Origin: Gelidibacter salicanalis
Lineage (GTDB): Bacteria; Bacteroidota; Bacteroidia; Flavobacteriales; Flavobacteriaceae
DNA: 64,000 bases
NCBI RefSeq assembly: GCF_007997285.1
Contig: NZ_VORX01000001.1
Span: 186,001-250,000, forward strand
Reading direction: 5' to 3'
Shown here: piece by piece, positions 8,867 to 18,123 of the stretch
Layout: each line of letters opens with the position of its first letter
How positions within the stretch are numbered: position 1 is the first letter of the stretch
Position numbers and translations under genes: made by a program
Notes under the pieces: generated by a model
Databases searched by the model: none
What the model saw: only the letters and a program-made list of their open reading frames with translations
Told to the model about the DNA's origin: nothing

Positions 8867-10015
8867 ATGGAATTGACAATAAATCCGAAATATCCATCCG
8901 TCACCGATTTACGAAACCGAGCCATGGTGAAAATGCCAAAGTTTGCTTTTGAATATCTAGATGGTGGCTGCAATGAAGATATCAACTTAGATAAAAATCG
9001 CACTGACTTGCAAAAAGTGGAATTAATGCCACAGTATTTGTCCAAGTTTGAGAAATCAGATACCCGAACGAAATTGTTTGGGCATACCTACGATTCGCCT
9101 TTCGGAATTGCACCCGTAGGACTACAAGGTTTGATGTGGCCTAACGCTCCAGAAATTCTGGCTAAAGCCGCATTTGCACATAATATTCCGTTTATTCTAA
9201 GTACCGTGACGACCTCCAGTATTGAGCGAATTGCGGAACTAACAGAAGGAACCTCTTGGTTTCAACTCTATCACCCCTCGGATGAAAAGGTGAAACGCGA
9301 TTTATTGGATAGAGCGGCCAATGCTGGGACTGATGTGCTAGTAATTTTAGCCGATGTACCCACCTTTGGGTACCGACCGCGAGATATTAGAAATGGCTTG
9401 GCCATGCCGCCAACCATGAACCTCAAAAATATTCTTGAAGTATTTACAAAGCCTGATTGGGCGCTTCAAACCTTAATTCACGGGCAACCGGCATTCAAAA
9501 CCATGGAAGCCTACATGCCAAAAGGCTTAAACTTGAAAGGCTTGGGGGAGTTTATGGATACGACGTTTTCTGGACGTTTAAATGAAGATCGCATAGCATC
9601 AATAAGAGACCAGTGGAAAGGAAAACTAGTGATAAAAGGCGTGGTGAGTGAAGAAGATGCACAAAAAGCGATCAATTTAGGTGTCGATGGATTAATTGTT
9701 TCCAATCACGGCGGACGTCAATTGGATGCGGGGCAATCTACCATTGTACCGATGACACATCTGGCAGAAAAATTTAAAGGCCAAGTCAAAATTATGGTCG
9801 ACTCAGGATTACGTGGTGGCCCGGATATTGCAAGAGCCATGGCAAGTGGTGCCGAATTTACCTTTATGGGCCGCAGTTTTATGTATGGTGTTGGCGCTTT
9901 AGGAAAAGAAGGCGGCACTCATACCATCTCGTTGATGAAACGTGAATTTCAGCAGGTGATGGAGCAGGTGTGTTGTGAAAAAGTTGAGGATTTACCTAGG
10001 TTTTTGGTGAAATGA
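8867..10015 (+). CDS. lldD: FMN-dependent L-lactate dehydrogenase
   Basis: The 382-residue protein is a member of the FMN alpha-hydroxyacid dehydrogenase family. It has the N-terminal PKFAFEYLDGG, the FMN/catalytic segment LIVSNHGGRQLD (catalytic His and Arg) and DSGLRGGPDIARA near the C-terminus. It would oxidise L-lactate to pyruvate, passing electrons to the respiratory chain. Its location, 6 bp after the mutarotase and last in the fucose operon, makes sense because the diketo-acid hydrolase releases L-lactate; together the operon turns one L-fucose into two pyruvates. Glycolate oxidase is the main alternative within the family. Confidence 0.88.
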   Translation: MELTINPKYPSVTDLRNRAMVKMPKFAFEYLDGGCNEDINLDKNRTDLQKVELMPQYLSKFEKSDTRTKLFGHTYDSPFGIAPVGLQGLMWPNAPEILAKAAFAHNIPFILSTVTTSSIERIAELTEGTSWFQLYHPSDEKVKRDLLDRAANAGTDVLVILADVPTFGYRPRDIRNGLAMPPTMNLKNILEVFTKPDWALQTLIHGQPAFKTMEAYMPKGLNLKGLGEFMDTTFSGRLNEDRIASIRDQWKGKLVIKGVVSEEDAQKAINLGVDGLIVSNHGGRQLDAGQSTIVPMTHLAEKFKGQVKIMVDSGLRGGPDIARAMASGAEFTFMGRSFMYGVGALGKEGGTHTISLMKREFQQVMEQVCCEKVEDLPRFLVK

Positions 10016-10335
10016 TTTGGGGAGTTGAGATAGCGGAAAATGGAGAAGAGAAAATAGAACAAAGAACCAAGAATAAAGAGAAGAGAGAATTGCGATTTTT
10101 AATTCGCGATTTTCAAATTAAATCACACTTTTAAATTCTCCTCCTTGTAAAAGAGGAGTGGATTCTGCTTCCGGAGAGAAGCAGAAGACGAGGTGGTTTT
10201 GGTAGATTATGAGTGGGATTACATGTTGAGAAGAGAGAAGAGAATATCGAATAACGAACAAGGAATCAAGAACCAAGAGCCAAGACTCAAGAACCAAGAC
10301 TTCTCAGATTAGATTAATATAAAATTGAAAAGACA
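10016..10335. repeat. Intergenic region with double-hairpin dispersed repeat (copy 1)
   Basis: No gene is seen here. The core at 10131-10197 closely matches 59167-59233. It contains two stem-loops: CTCCTC/GAGGAG with a 9-nt loop (10138-10158) and CTGCTTC/GAAGCAG with a 6-nt loop (10165-10184), followed by AGACGAGGTGGTTTT. The flanks on both sides are purine-rich, low-complexity DNA built from GAGAA, GAACCAAGA and GAATAACGAA-like words, the same style as around copy 2. Confidence 0.8.
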
Positions 10336-12687
10336 TTGAAAAATTTAAGATTAGCCTTTAGTGCGTGCTGTGTTTTACTGACGATGGTATCTGTTGCCCA
10401 AAAAAGTAATCCTTTAGAATTGTGGTATGAAGAACCCGCTACGGTATGGATGACCCAAGCCCTGCCTATTGGAAACGGTTATGTAGGTGCCATGTTTTTT
10501 GGAGGGATTCAGGAAGAACAAATTCAATTTTCAGAGGGTACACTTTGGTCTGGTGGTCCCGATTCAAATCCTGAATACAACTTCGGGATTCGCGAGGGTG
10601 CCCATAAATATTTGCCTGAGGTAAGAGCCTTGTTAGAAGATGGCAAAAAAGCCGAAGCTCATAAATTAGCGCAGTCAAAATTTACTGGTATTATTGATAC
10701 GGGGAAACAATACAATGCTGAATTTGGCGATTATGGTGCCCAACAAACCATGGGCGATATTTTTGTAAAAGTAGGCCATTCTGGAAACGTTGTTAATTAT
10801 AAGCGCAGTCTTGATATCAGCAATGCCCTAGGAAAAGTAGAATACACTATTGGCAAAACGACTTATAACCGTACGTATTTTGGAAATTACCCAACCAATA
10901 CCATGGTGTATCGTTTTGAGAGTTCCAAAAAGACGGATTATGAAATCCGATTTGAAACACCGCATGTGCTCGTGTCTCAGAATTTTAAGGACGGCGTCTA
11001 TACTTTTGAAGGTAAGGTTGCCGACAACGGAATGCCATTTGAAACGAAGTTATCCTTAAAAATGTCCGATGGTAAAATCAGTTTCAAGGATGGGGTCATT
11101 TATATCAAGAAGGCGAAAGATCTTGTTATTTTAAATACGTCGGCAACAGGATATGCCTTAAAATTTCCTACATATAAAGGCAACGATTATAAAGCAGCTA
11201 ATAACGCTATTGCTCAGAAATGGGACACCACAACCTTTAAGCAATTAAAGCAAGAACATATTGCAGATTACACTCATTTGTTTGATCGTGTCAGTTTGAA
11301 TTTAGGCGAGCGTCCAACCCAAAATAGTCCTACTAATAAACGTTTACAGGCCTATGCTGAAGGGGCTAATGATAATGCTCTGGAAAGTCTGTACTTTCAA
11401 TATGCCCGCTATTTGATGATCGCAGGCAGCCGACCAAACACCATGTCCATGCACTTACAAGGCAAGTGGAACAATTCTACCAATCCGACCTGGGCTGCTG
11501 ACTACCATAGTAATATTAATTTAGAAATGATTTATTGGCCTGCTGAAATGACCAATCTTTCTGAATGCCACGTGCCGTTTTTAGATTTTATTGAAAGTTT
11601 GGTAGAACCAGGGAAATTGGCCGCTAAAGAATTTTTTAATACCCGTGGCTGGATGGCTAATACCATGATCAATGCTTTTGGATATACATCACCAGGATGG
11701 GGTGTGGACTGGGGATTCTTTCCAACGGGGGCATCGTGGTTTTCGCAACATTTATGGGATCATTATGATTTTACCCAAGACAAAACTTATTTGAAAGAAA
11801 AGGCGTATCCAGTCATGAAGGAATCGGCACTTTTTTGGATCGATTATTTGACCAAGGATGAAAATGGCAAGTTAGTGTCTAAACCGTCGTATTCGCCAGA
11901 ACACGGTGGGATTTCGCAAGGGGCATCTATGGATCATCAAATTGCTTGGGACATTTTAAATAACTCTATTAAAGCGGCTGAAGTATTAGGAATTAATGAT
12001 GAGTTCACCAATACAGCGAAAGTGACTAGAGATGCTATTTTACTTCCAAAAATTGGCTCTTGGGGACAATTGCAAGAGTGGACTGAAGATGTTGATGATC
12101 CAAAAAGCGATCACCGTCACGTCTCTCATTTATTCGCCTTACACCCAGGAAATCAGATTTCCACCGCGAAAACTCCAAAATTGGCGGAAGCATCTCGTGT
12201 TACATTAAACGCTCGTGGTGATAGTGGAACGGGCTGGTCTCGTGGTTGGAAAATGAATTTTTGGGCGCGTCTTAATGACGGAAACCGTACCCATAAAATG
12301 TTAAAAAGCTTGCTAAAACCTGTAGGCGATAACATTACTGGGACCTCTACGGCTGGAGGTACTTATTCAAATCTACTGTGCGCACATCCGCCATTTCAAT
12401 TGGACGGAAATATGGGTGGTGCTTCTGGGATGGCAGAAATGCTATTGCAATCGCAGTCCGGGATCATCGAACTCTTACCAGCTTTACCGGACGCGTGGAG
12501 CTCAGGTGAAGTGACGGGACTAAAGGCTCGTGGTGGATTTGAAATCGATATGCTTTGGGAAAATGGCCGTGTCAAAGAAGCCAAAATCGCAGGAAAACCA
12601 AACCAATCAGGCGAAGTTAAAGTTAATGATGAGGTCAGAACATTCAACTTAAATGCTGACGGTATCTACACTTATAAAGCGTACTAA
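10336..12687 (+). CDS. GH95 alpha-L-fucosidase
   Basis: The 783-residue protein begins at a TTG (10336), the only start that keeps the whole Sec signal peptide (ending near VSVAQ). The GH95 architecture is complete: an N-terminal beta-sandwich with LPIGNGYVGAMFFGG, a linker, an (alpha/alpha)6 barrel and a small C-terminal domain. Catalytic candidates are N393-I-N395 in HSNINLEMIYWP, E522 in SPEHGG and D690 in FQLDGNMGG, matching the Asn/Glu/Asp set of AfcA-type 1,2-alpha-L-fucosidases. It would release L-fucose outside or in the periplasm for the operon upstream. Some GH95 enzymes cleave alpha-L-galactosides instead. Confidence 0.93.
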   Translation: MKNLRLAFSACCVLLTMVSVAQKSNPLELWYEEPATVWMTQALPIGNGYVGAMFFGGIQEEQIQFSEGTLWSGGPDSNPEYNFGIREGAHKYLPEVRALLEDGKKAEAHKLAQSKFTGIIDTGKQYNAEFGDYGAQQTMGDIFVKVGHSGNVVNYKRSLDISNALGKVEYTIGKTTYNRTYFGNYPTNTMVYRFESSKKTDYEIRFETPHVLVSQNFKDGVYTFEGKVADNGMPFETKLSLKMSDGKISFKDGVIYIKKAKDLVILNTSATGYALKFPTYKGNDYKAANNAIAQKWDTTTFKQLKQEHIADYTHLFDRVSLNLGERPTQNSPTNKRLQAYAEGANDNALESLYFQYARYLMIAGSRPNTMSMHLQGKWNNSTNPTWAADYHSNINLEMIYWPAEMTNLSECHVPFLDFIESLVEPGKLAAKEFFNTRGWMANTMINAFGYTSPGWGVDWGFFPTGASWFSQHLWDHYDFTQDKTYLKEKAYPVMKESALFWIDYLTKDENGKLVSKPSYSPEHGGISQGASMDHQIAWDILNNSIKAAEVLGINDEFTNTAKVTRDAILLPKIGSWGQLQEWTEDVDDPKSDHRHVSHLFALHPGNQISTAKTPKLAEASRVTLNARGDSGTGWSRGWKMNFWARLNDGNRTHKMLKSLLKPVGDNITGTSTAGGTYSNLLCAHPPFQLDGNMGGASGMAEMLLQSQSGIIELLPALPDAWSSGEVTGLKARGGFEIDMLWENGRVKEAKIAGKPNQSGEVKVNDEVRTFNLNADGIYTYKAY

Positions 12688-12713
12688 TCCCATCTTTAAA
12701 ACAGCGTATTTTC

Positions 12714-14912
12714 GTGATTAAAAAACTTCCACTCACATTAACGGTGCGATCAATTATGGTTGGTGCACTCTTCAGCACAATGCTGTTGAGTTGCGCTGCC
12801 CAACGCAATTCCACCTTCGTGATGGAAAATTTGGCAGAACGGATACTGCCTGCAGCAACTTCAAAGCAATTTACTTTTGAAAAACTCGAGGGTATTGGGC
12901 TTGATAAATTTAAGTTGCGTACTAAAAATGGCAAAGTGTTGATTAAAGGAAACACTCCCGTAGCCATGGCTTCGGGGCTGAATTGGTATTTGAAATATTA
13001 CACGAATAGCAGTGTGTCGTGGAGTGGCAATCAAATTGACCTGCCTCAGTCGTTACCCCAAATTGAAGGTACATTAACCAAAGAATCGGCGTTTGAGCAC
13101 GCCTACTATCTCAACTATTGCACCTTTAATTATACCATGTCTTTTTGGGATTGGGAACGATGGGAACAGGAAATTGATTGGATGGCCTTAAATGGCGTTA
13201 ACCTCCCGCTGGCCATTACCGGTACTGAAGCTGTTTGGTATAATGTGCTTAAAAGATTAAACTATTCCGAAACGGAAATACTCGAATTTATTCCCGGACC
13301 TGCATTTACCAGTTGGTGGTTAATGACCAATTTAGAAGGCTGGGGCGGGCCTGTTTCAAAAGAATATATCGACCAGCAAGTTGCCTTGCAAAAAAAGATT
13401 CTTAAACGCATGCGCGAGTACGGAATGAAGCCTGTACTCCCAGGATTTTACGGTATGGTCCCGAATAATCTCAAAGAAAAATATCCTGATTCCGAAATTC
13501 GCGATCAAGGACTTTGGGCTGGCGGATTTAAAAGACCGGCATTTTTGTTGCCTACCGATCCGCTGTTTTTGAAAATCGCCAACATATTTTATGAAGAACA
13601 AAAAAAGCTATTTGGCGAAACCGAGTATTTCTCTGGAGACCCTTTTCACGAAGGCGGCAGTATTGATGGCATTGATTTGCCTGCCGCTGGAGAAAACTTA
13701 ATTGGCAGTGTCAAACAAGTGTATCCTAATGCGAAATGGGTGTTTCAAGCTTGGCATGCCAATCCGAGGTTGGAATTGTTATCCCGAATTAAAGCGGAGG
13801 ATATCTTAATTCTAGATTTGGACGCTGATAACAATCCGCAGTGGTCCCAAAACAACGCGTGGGACAATAAAAACTGGATCTGGTCCACGATTACAAATTA
13901 CGGGGGTAATGTGGGGATGTTTGGGAGACTGGAGGTCATTAATAATGAACTATTCAAAGCTCTGGAAAAGCATCCGCAGAGTTTAAAAGGCATTGGCGTG
14001 ATGCCGGAAGGGATTGAAAATAATCCCGTGGTTTATGAGCTGTTGTACGAGTTGAGATGGAGAGATGCGGCTGTAAATATGGATACATGGTTAACAGATT
14101 ATGCGCACAGACGTTATGGTGTTTCAAATCAAAACTTAAGCAAGGCATGGCAAATTCTAAATAACACCGTTTATGGTAAAACTATGGGCCCGCCGTACCA
14201 GCAAGGCACCAATGAATCCATTTTTTGTGCCCGACCCTCGTTAAATATCACTGGTGTTTCCAGTTGGGCAACCACCGAGTTACATTACAATCCGTCAGAA
14301 TTACTGGAAGCTTGGCAATTGTTTATTCAAGAATCGGAAGGTTTAACAGAGCGCACCAATTTTCAATATGATTTGGTGGACTTGACCCGCCAAGTGTTGG
14401 CAAATTACGCTCAGGTAGTGTATGCAGATATGATGCGCCACTACAAATATGGCGACTTAAGCGGCTTTAAAATGGCCAGCGAAACATTCACCACCTTATT
14501 AAAAGATCAAGACCGCTTATTAAATTCCAGAAAAGAATTCATGTTAGGGTTTTGGTTAGAAGCGGCAAAATCTAGTGCCACTAATCCTTCTGAAAAGGAT
14601 TTATTTGAATACAACGCACGGACTCAAATTACCACGTGGAGTTTTCAAGATTCCAATTTACACGATTATGCCCACCGGGAGTGGGGCCGGATGCTGTCTG
14701 ATTTCTATTTACCACGATGGGAATTGTTCATTGCCAAACTCCGCGCGGAATTGAAAGGCGAACACCCCGAAGACATCGACTATTATGCTTTTGAAGAGGC
14801 TTGGAATAAAGAGCACAAACTATTTCCCACCACAGAACAAGGTGACGGCGTGGCCATAGCAAAAACCTTATATGCCATCTATATTCAAGACATAAAAGCA
14901 TCTTATAGATAA
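12714..14912 (+). CDS. GH89 alpha-N-acetylglucosaminidase, lipoprotein
   Basis: The 732-residue protein is a NAGLU-family enzyme. A GTG start at 12714 gives a signal peptide ending in the lipobox LLSC, so it is probably a membrane-anchored lipoprotein. The barrel carries FWDWERWEQEIDWMALNGVN (start of the catalytic domain). Likely catalytic glutamates are E313 in GDPFHEGG and E432 in VMPEGIENN, matching the two glutamates (E316 and E446) of human NAGLU. It removes terminal alpha-linked GlcNAc. It lies 26 bp after the GH95 gene and so is probably co-transcribed, which suggests a substrate that carries both alpha-fucose and alpha-GlcNAc. Confidence 0.92.
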   Translation: MIKKLPLTLTVRSIMVGALFSTMLLSCAAQRNSTFVMENLAERILPAATSKQFTFEKLEGIGLDKFKLRTKNGKVLIKGNTPVAMASGLNWYLKYYTNSSVSWSGNQIDLPQSLPQIEGTLTKESAFEHAYYLNYCTFNYTMSFWDWERWEQEIDWMALNGVNLPLAITGTEAVWYNVLKRLNYSETEILEFIPGPAFTSWWLMTNLEGWGGPVSKEYIDQQVALQKKILKRMREYGMKPVLPGFYGMVPNNLKEKYPDSEIRDQGLWAGGFKRPAFLLPTDPLFLKIANIFYEEQKKLFGETEYFSGDPFHEGGSIDGIDLPAAGENLIGSVKQVYPNAKWVFQAWHANPRLELLSRIKAEDILILDLDADNNPQWSQNNAWDNKNWIWSTITNYGGNVGMFGRLEVINNELFKALEKHPQSLKGIGVMPEGIENNPVVYELLYELRWRDAAVNMDTWLTDYAHRRYGVSNQNLSKAWQILNNTVYGKTMGPPYQQGTNESIFCARPSLNITGVSSWATTELHYNPSELLEAWQLFIQESEGLTERTNFQYDLVDLTRQVLANYAQVVYADMMRHYKYGDLSGFKMASETFTTLLKDQDRLLNSRKEFMLGFWLEAAKSSATNPSEKDLFEYNARTQITTWSFQDSNLHDYAHREWGRMLSDFYLPRWELFIAKLRAELKGEHPEDIDYYAFEEAWNKEHKLFPTTEQGDGVAIAKTLYAIYIQDIKASYR

Positions 14913-14988
14913 AAGGCGTTATATGAAAAGCTCGTAAAAATTCTCAGGTTTAGTGGCGCTGCACTAAAGATAAAGTTCTAGTTTCTTG

Positions 14989-15627
14989 CTATCCCAAAAG
15001 TTCCAAATCATCAATGCTGATCACGCCCCAACCTTGGCTATGTATGAGCACCCAAATCACATCATTTTTGATTTCAAAATGGCTAACAGAGAAACTGGCC
15101 ACATTCCCCATGATGGAAATGCCATTGGTGGTTTTGAATTTCGAGGCCAATTGGGCATTGATCAGGGCTAATTTTTCGGTGATCATGGGCATCAAATCAA
15201 AACTCAACGTGTTGATGACTTTTTTATAGATAAAGGTGTTCAAAACAGTTTTCAGCAGGGTGTTGGTCACCCAGTTTTTTCCGTTGCTGTCCATGTCGTA
15301 GGCTTCCACGTATAATTTTTGGGTGGCCACATCCAATCTTAATTCGGCCAGGACCGATACATCAACCGTATTATTGTTAAATAACAGCGTGAGCGGTTGT
15401 AGGTGTAGCTTTAGGCTGAGATTATAGTCTGGGTGATCACTTTCTTCCAAGTTCAAATCGAGGATTTTAAAGTAGTTGGAAGTGTTGCCCTTATCGTCTT
15501 TATGACTGATGTTGGTATCATTATATTCTTTCTTTAAAAAGGCATCTAAGACTTCAAAGTCCATTTTAACGGGCAAAGTTAATGAAATGTCTTGATCAGA
15601 AGAGGTTTGGTTGGTGTTCATATACAT
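14989..15627 (-). CDS. Conserved hypothetical protein, possibly lipid-binding beta-rich fold
   Basis: I do not recognise this 212-residue protein with certainty. It has no signal peptide or TM helix. The alternating hydrophobic pattern (ISLTLPVKMDFEVLDAFLKKEY, then several beta-like strands and a helix around residues 125-165) resembles one repeat of TULIP/YceB or DUF4403-type proteins, but that is only an impression. It is convergent with the GH89 gene (76 bp) and has no operon partner. Confidence 0.6.
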   Translation of the reverse strand: MYMNTNQTSSDQDISLTLPVKMDFEVLDAFLKKEYNDTNISHKDDKGNTSNYFKILDLNLEESDHPDYNLSLKLHLQPLTLLFNNNTVDVSVLAELRLDVATQKLYVEAYDMDSNGKNWVTNTLLKTVLNTFIYKKVINTLSFDLMPMITEKLALINAQLASKFKTTNGISIMGNVASFSVSHFEIKNDVIWVLIHSQGWGVISIDDLELLG

Positions 15628-15869
15628 TTGAATTGTGAAGTTGAAAATTAAGATAAATTTTTGAAAGTCGATGGTCTTCTTGCGATGATATCTTATCTCA
15701 AATGAACAATATGTACAAAACGTGGTGGTGTTTCACTGGAAATATTTGATGTTATGGGAAAGTCGAAAATAGACTTTTGCAACTATTTCTATAAATTTAA
15801 TCTGAATTTGGATCTGTCAATTTCTGTTCGCTTTTCCATATATTCATTATCTTTTACCACAAACTAAAT

Positions 15870-16082
15870 TTGATGATAATGAATAACACAATCAAAACCA
15901 TTTTAATGATCGCCGGAATCGTATTATTAATTAATGGCATTTACACGATGATTGCTCCAGAGGCTTCAGTAAGTGTTGGGCCGCTAACGGTTGAAGCACA
16001 AGACAACACCAATTCTTATATCACTATAGGGTTAGGAATTATCGCATTAGGGGCTAGTTTTTTGGGTGGTAAGAGGGCTTAA
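15870..16082 (+). CDS. Small two-helix membrane protein, DUF3185-like
   Basis: The 70-residue product has two hydrophobic helices (about residues 8-27 and 50-67) joined by a short polar loop, and a basic C-terminus GGKRA. The layout resembles DUF3185-type small membrane proteins. Three ATGs occur in the first four codons, so the start is uncertain by up to nine bases. Function unknown. Confidence 0.65.
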   Translation: MMIMNNTIKTILMIAGIVLLINGIYTMIAPEASVSVGPLTVEAQDNTNSYITIGLGIIALGASFLGGKRA

Positions 16083-16307
16083 TATATCTATTTTGATTAC
16101 TTCAGCAAAAGTAACAATCATTGTGCGCACAAATACTATTGCAGATCTTTTTCGGCGTTTTTATTTTAAATTTCAGTACCTTTAAATCGATTCAAAAAGA
16201 TTTCGATTGCTATATTTTAGTATCCTTTTTTATGATACATAGCTAATAACAAATACTATAGCAGTACTATTTTATTTGTCTGCTACTTGTTGATTAAAAA
16301 ATAAAGC
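16083..16307. repeat. Intergenic region with short direct repeats
   Basis: No gene is seen. The word ACAAATACTATTGCAG at 16129-16144 recurs with one mismatch at 16249-16264. The stretch 16120-16141 (around TGTGCGCA and AATACTATTG) matches 29452-29473 at 19 of 22 positions, so both flanks of the urease block carry it. Confidence 0.6.
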
Positions 16308-16337
16308 CCCCGTAAATACGAAGTTTACGGGGATTTT
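16308..16337. terminator. Hairpin terminator, relic-like
   Basis: A perfect 9-bp stem CCCCGTAAA/TTTACGGGG with a 7-nt loop is followed by ATTTT. The stem shares CCGTAAA/TTTACGG with the tmRNA terminator at 38004-38040, and it is followed by a GTGG..AGTCGG word, as is the hairpin at 30006-30034. Confidence 0.75.
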
Positions 16338-16350
16338 GTGGTGCAGTCGG
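16338..16350. other. Possible relic of a tmRNA 3'-end att site
   Basis: GTGGTGCAGTCGG resembles the att core GTGGAGTCGGAGAGA found at 30041 and 38047, with a 3-base insertion, and stands at the same distance after a similar hairpin. It could mark an older insertion at this locus. The match is short and could be coincidental. Confidence 0.35.
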
Positions 16351-16561
16351 AAACCACGACTATACTCTCAACTTTCCAATTCAATAATACATCCCAAACA
16401 GTTAACTTCTTAATAACCGAATGACTTTTACTAAATAAACTAGAGTGACTTAAGAGTTTAAGACCTTACTTCAAGAAATTATTAGGAATAAACAACACCT
16501 TAAAAAAAACTGAACTGTGTTAGTAATAACCAAATTTCACTTCATATAAACATAAAGAAGC

Positions 16562-17791
16562 TTACGCGGGAGTGCCCTCACTATTGGAGACAACCGCGTC
16601 AATTTGCACTAAGGCATTCATCGGAATGTCTGAGACTCCAATGACCGTTCGTGCCGGAAGAGCACTATTAAAGAATGTTTTGTAAACTGCGTCCACCGTT
16701 TCAATATCCGCTATGTTTTTAAGCTGGATGTTTATTTTTACAATATCATCCATCACGTGGTCAATGCTTTCTAAAATTGCGCTGATGTTATTTAAACACT
16801 GGGTAGCTTGCTCTTTGATACCTCCCACGATCAGTTTTCCGGTTTTTGGATCTCCTGGTAACTGTCCTGAAATATGATTGTAATGGGAATAGGCGACCGT
16901 TTGGGTGTAAGAAGTTTGGGGTGCGTTTTCTGTATTGTTCGCTTCTATAACAAGTAGGCGAGCATCTTCAGCACGTTGTGGTGGAGTGCCATCGCCATGT
17001 GATACCACTGTATCAATTTGCACTAAAGCATCCATAGGTAGGGCCGATGCCTTAATTATGGCGCGTGCCGGGACATAGTTAGTGAAGAAGGTTGCACAAA
17101 CCTTGTCTACCGCCTCCATATCTGAAAGGTTGGTCAAGAATATAGTTGTTTTAACAACATCATCCATAACATGGTCCATACTTTTTAAAATGGATTTAAT
17201 GTTTTTTAGACATTGTTCAGTCTGCTCTTTAACGCCACCCGCAACTAGTTTACCAGATTTAGGATCGCGCGGTATTTGCCCTGAAAGATTGTTATAATGA
17301 GAGAACGCTACCGTTTGTGAGAAGAGGTCTTTTGATGGGTTATCCGGATTTCCTGATACTTTTACCAGGTCTAAAGGATCTTGTGGCGCTGTGCCTTCGC
17401 CGTTGGAAATCAGGGCATCCATCTGCACTAGAGCACCACTCAGGGGCAAAGCCGCCACCGCTACCGTAGTTCTTGTAGGGAGATCGCTCTTGAAGAAAGT
17501 TTTATACACTGTGTCTACCGCCTCAAGATCAGCAATATTTTTAAGGTATAGGGTGATTTTTACCATATCGTCCATCTCGTGGTCAATACTTTCTACAATG
17601 GCTCTAATATTTGTCAAGCATTGCGTTGCTTGCTCTTTTATTCCGCCATCAACTAGTTTATTTGTTTTTGGATCGATGGGTAATTGAGCTGAAATATTGT
17701 TGTAATGGGAAAAGGCTACCGTTTGCGTGGAGCTTGAATGTTGTGGTGCTTTTTCTGTGTTTCTTGAAACTTTTATAATATCGTGACTCAT
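16562..17791 (-). CDS. Triple RidA/YjgF-domain fusion protein
   Basis: The 409-residue protein consists of three tandem RidA-like domains (about residues 1-131, 140-267 and 280-405), each with a SQTVAFSHYNN..SGQ-type start, a GG-x-KEQ-x-xCL helix and a PAR-type strand. RidA is normally a single-domain homotrimer of about 130 residues that deaminates reactive enamines; here a trimer may be made from one chain. The substrate-binding arginine is kept (R107, R243, R381). However, the position of E. coli Glu120 is Gln in all three domains (Q123, Q258, Q396). I chose the ATG at 17791 because RidA homology starts there; the open frame extends to 17932 but the extra 47 residues look unlike coding sequence. 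The gene is alone on the minus strand. Confidence 0.88.
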   Translation of the reverse strand: MSHDIIKVSRNTEKAPQHSSSTQTVAFSHYNNISAQLPIDPKTNKLVDGGIKEQATQCLTNIRAIVESIDHEMDDMVKITLYLKNIADLEAVDTVYKTFFKSDLPTRTTVAVAALPLSGALVQMDALISNGEGTAPQDPLDLVKVSGNPDNPSKDLFSQTVAFSHYNNLSGQIPRDPKSGKLVAGGVKEQTEQCLKNIKSILKSMDHVMDDVVKTTIFLTNLSDMEAVDKVCATFFTNYVPARAIIKASALPMDALVQIDTVVSHGDGTPPQRAEDARLLVIEANNTENAPQTSYTQTVAYSHYNHISGQLPGDPKTGKLIVGGIKEQATQCLNNISAILESIDHVMDDIVKINIQLKNIADIETVDAVYKTFFNSALPARTVIGVSDIPMNALVQIDAVVSNSEGTPA

Positions 17792-18123
17792 GGGTGGTGG
17801 TGGTTTTTTAGTATTAATATGTGATCTGTAGATAAACCATAACTCTTGGTTTTTAACAATGTTGCGAGGTAAACATATTAGCGCAGCTTGCTGAACCGAT
17901 TGATCGGTTTCACAAATTCCTAGGGCTTGCATCCCGATTACGCCACAATATTCCTGACATAAGTTACGGATTTAAAGTGTAGTAAGTTGTTCATGTTACC
18001 AATTACTTCTGAACTTTTAATCGCTTATTTGATATTTAATTAGGATCTGACCAGAGGATTGTTTGCATTTCAAATTCTTCAAATCTAGACCTCGTCTGAC
18101 CGTTTATGTTTAAAATCGATAAT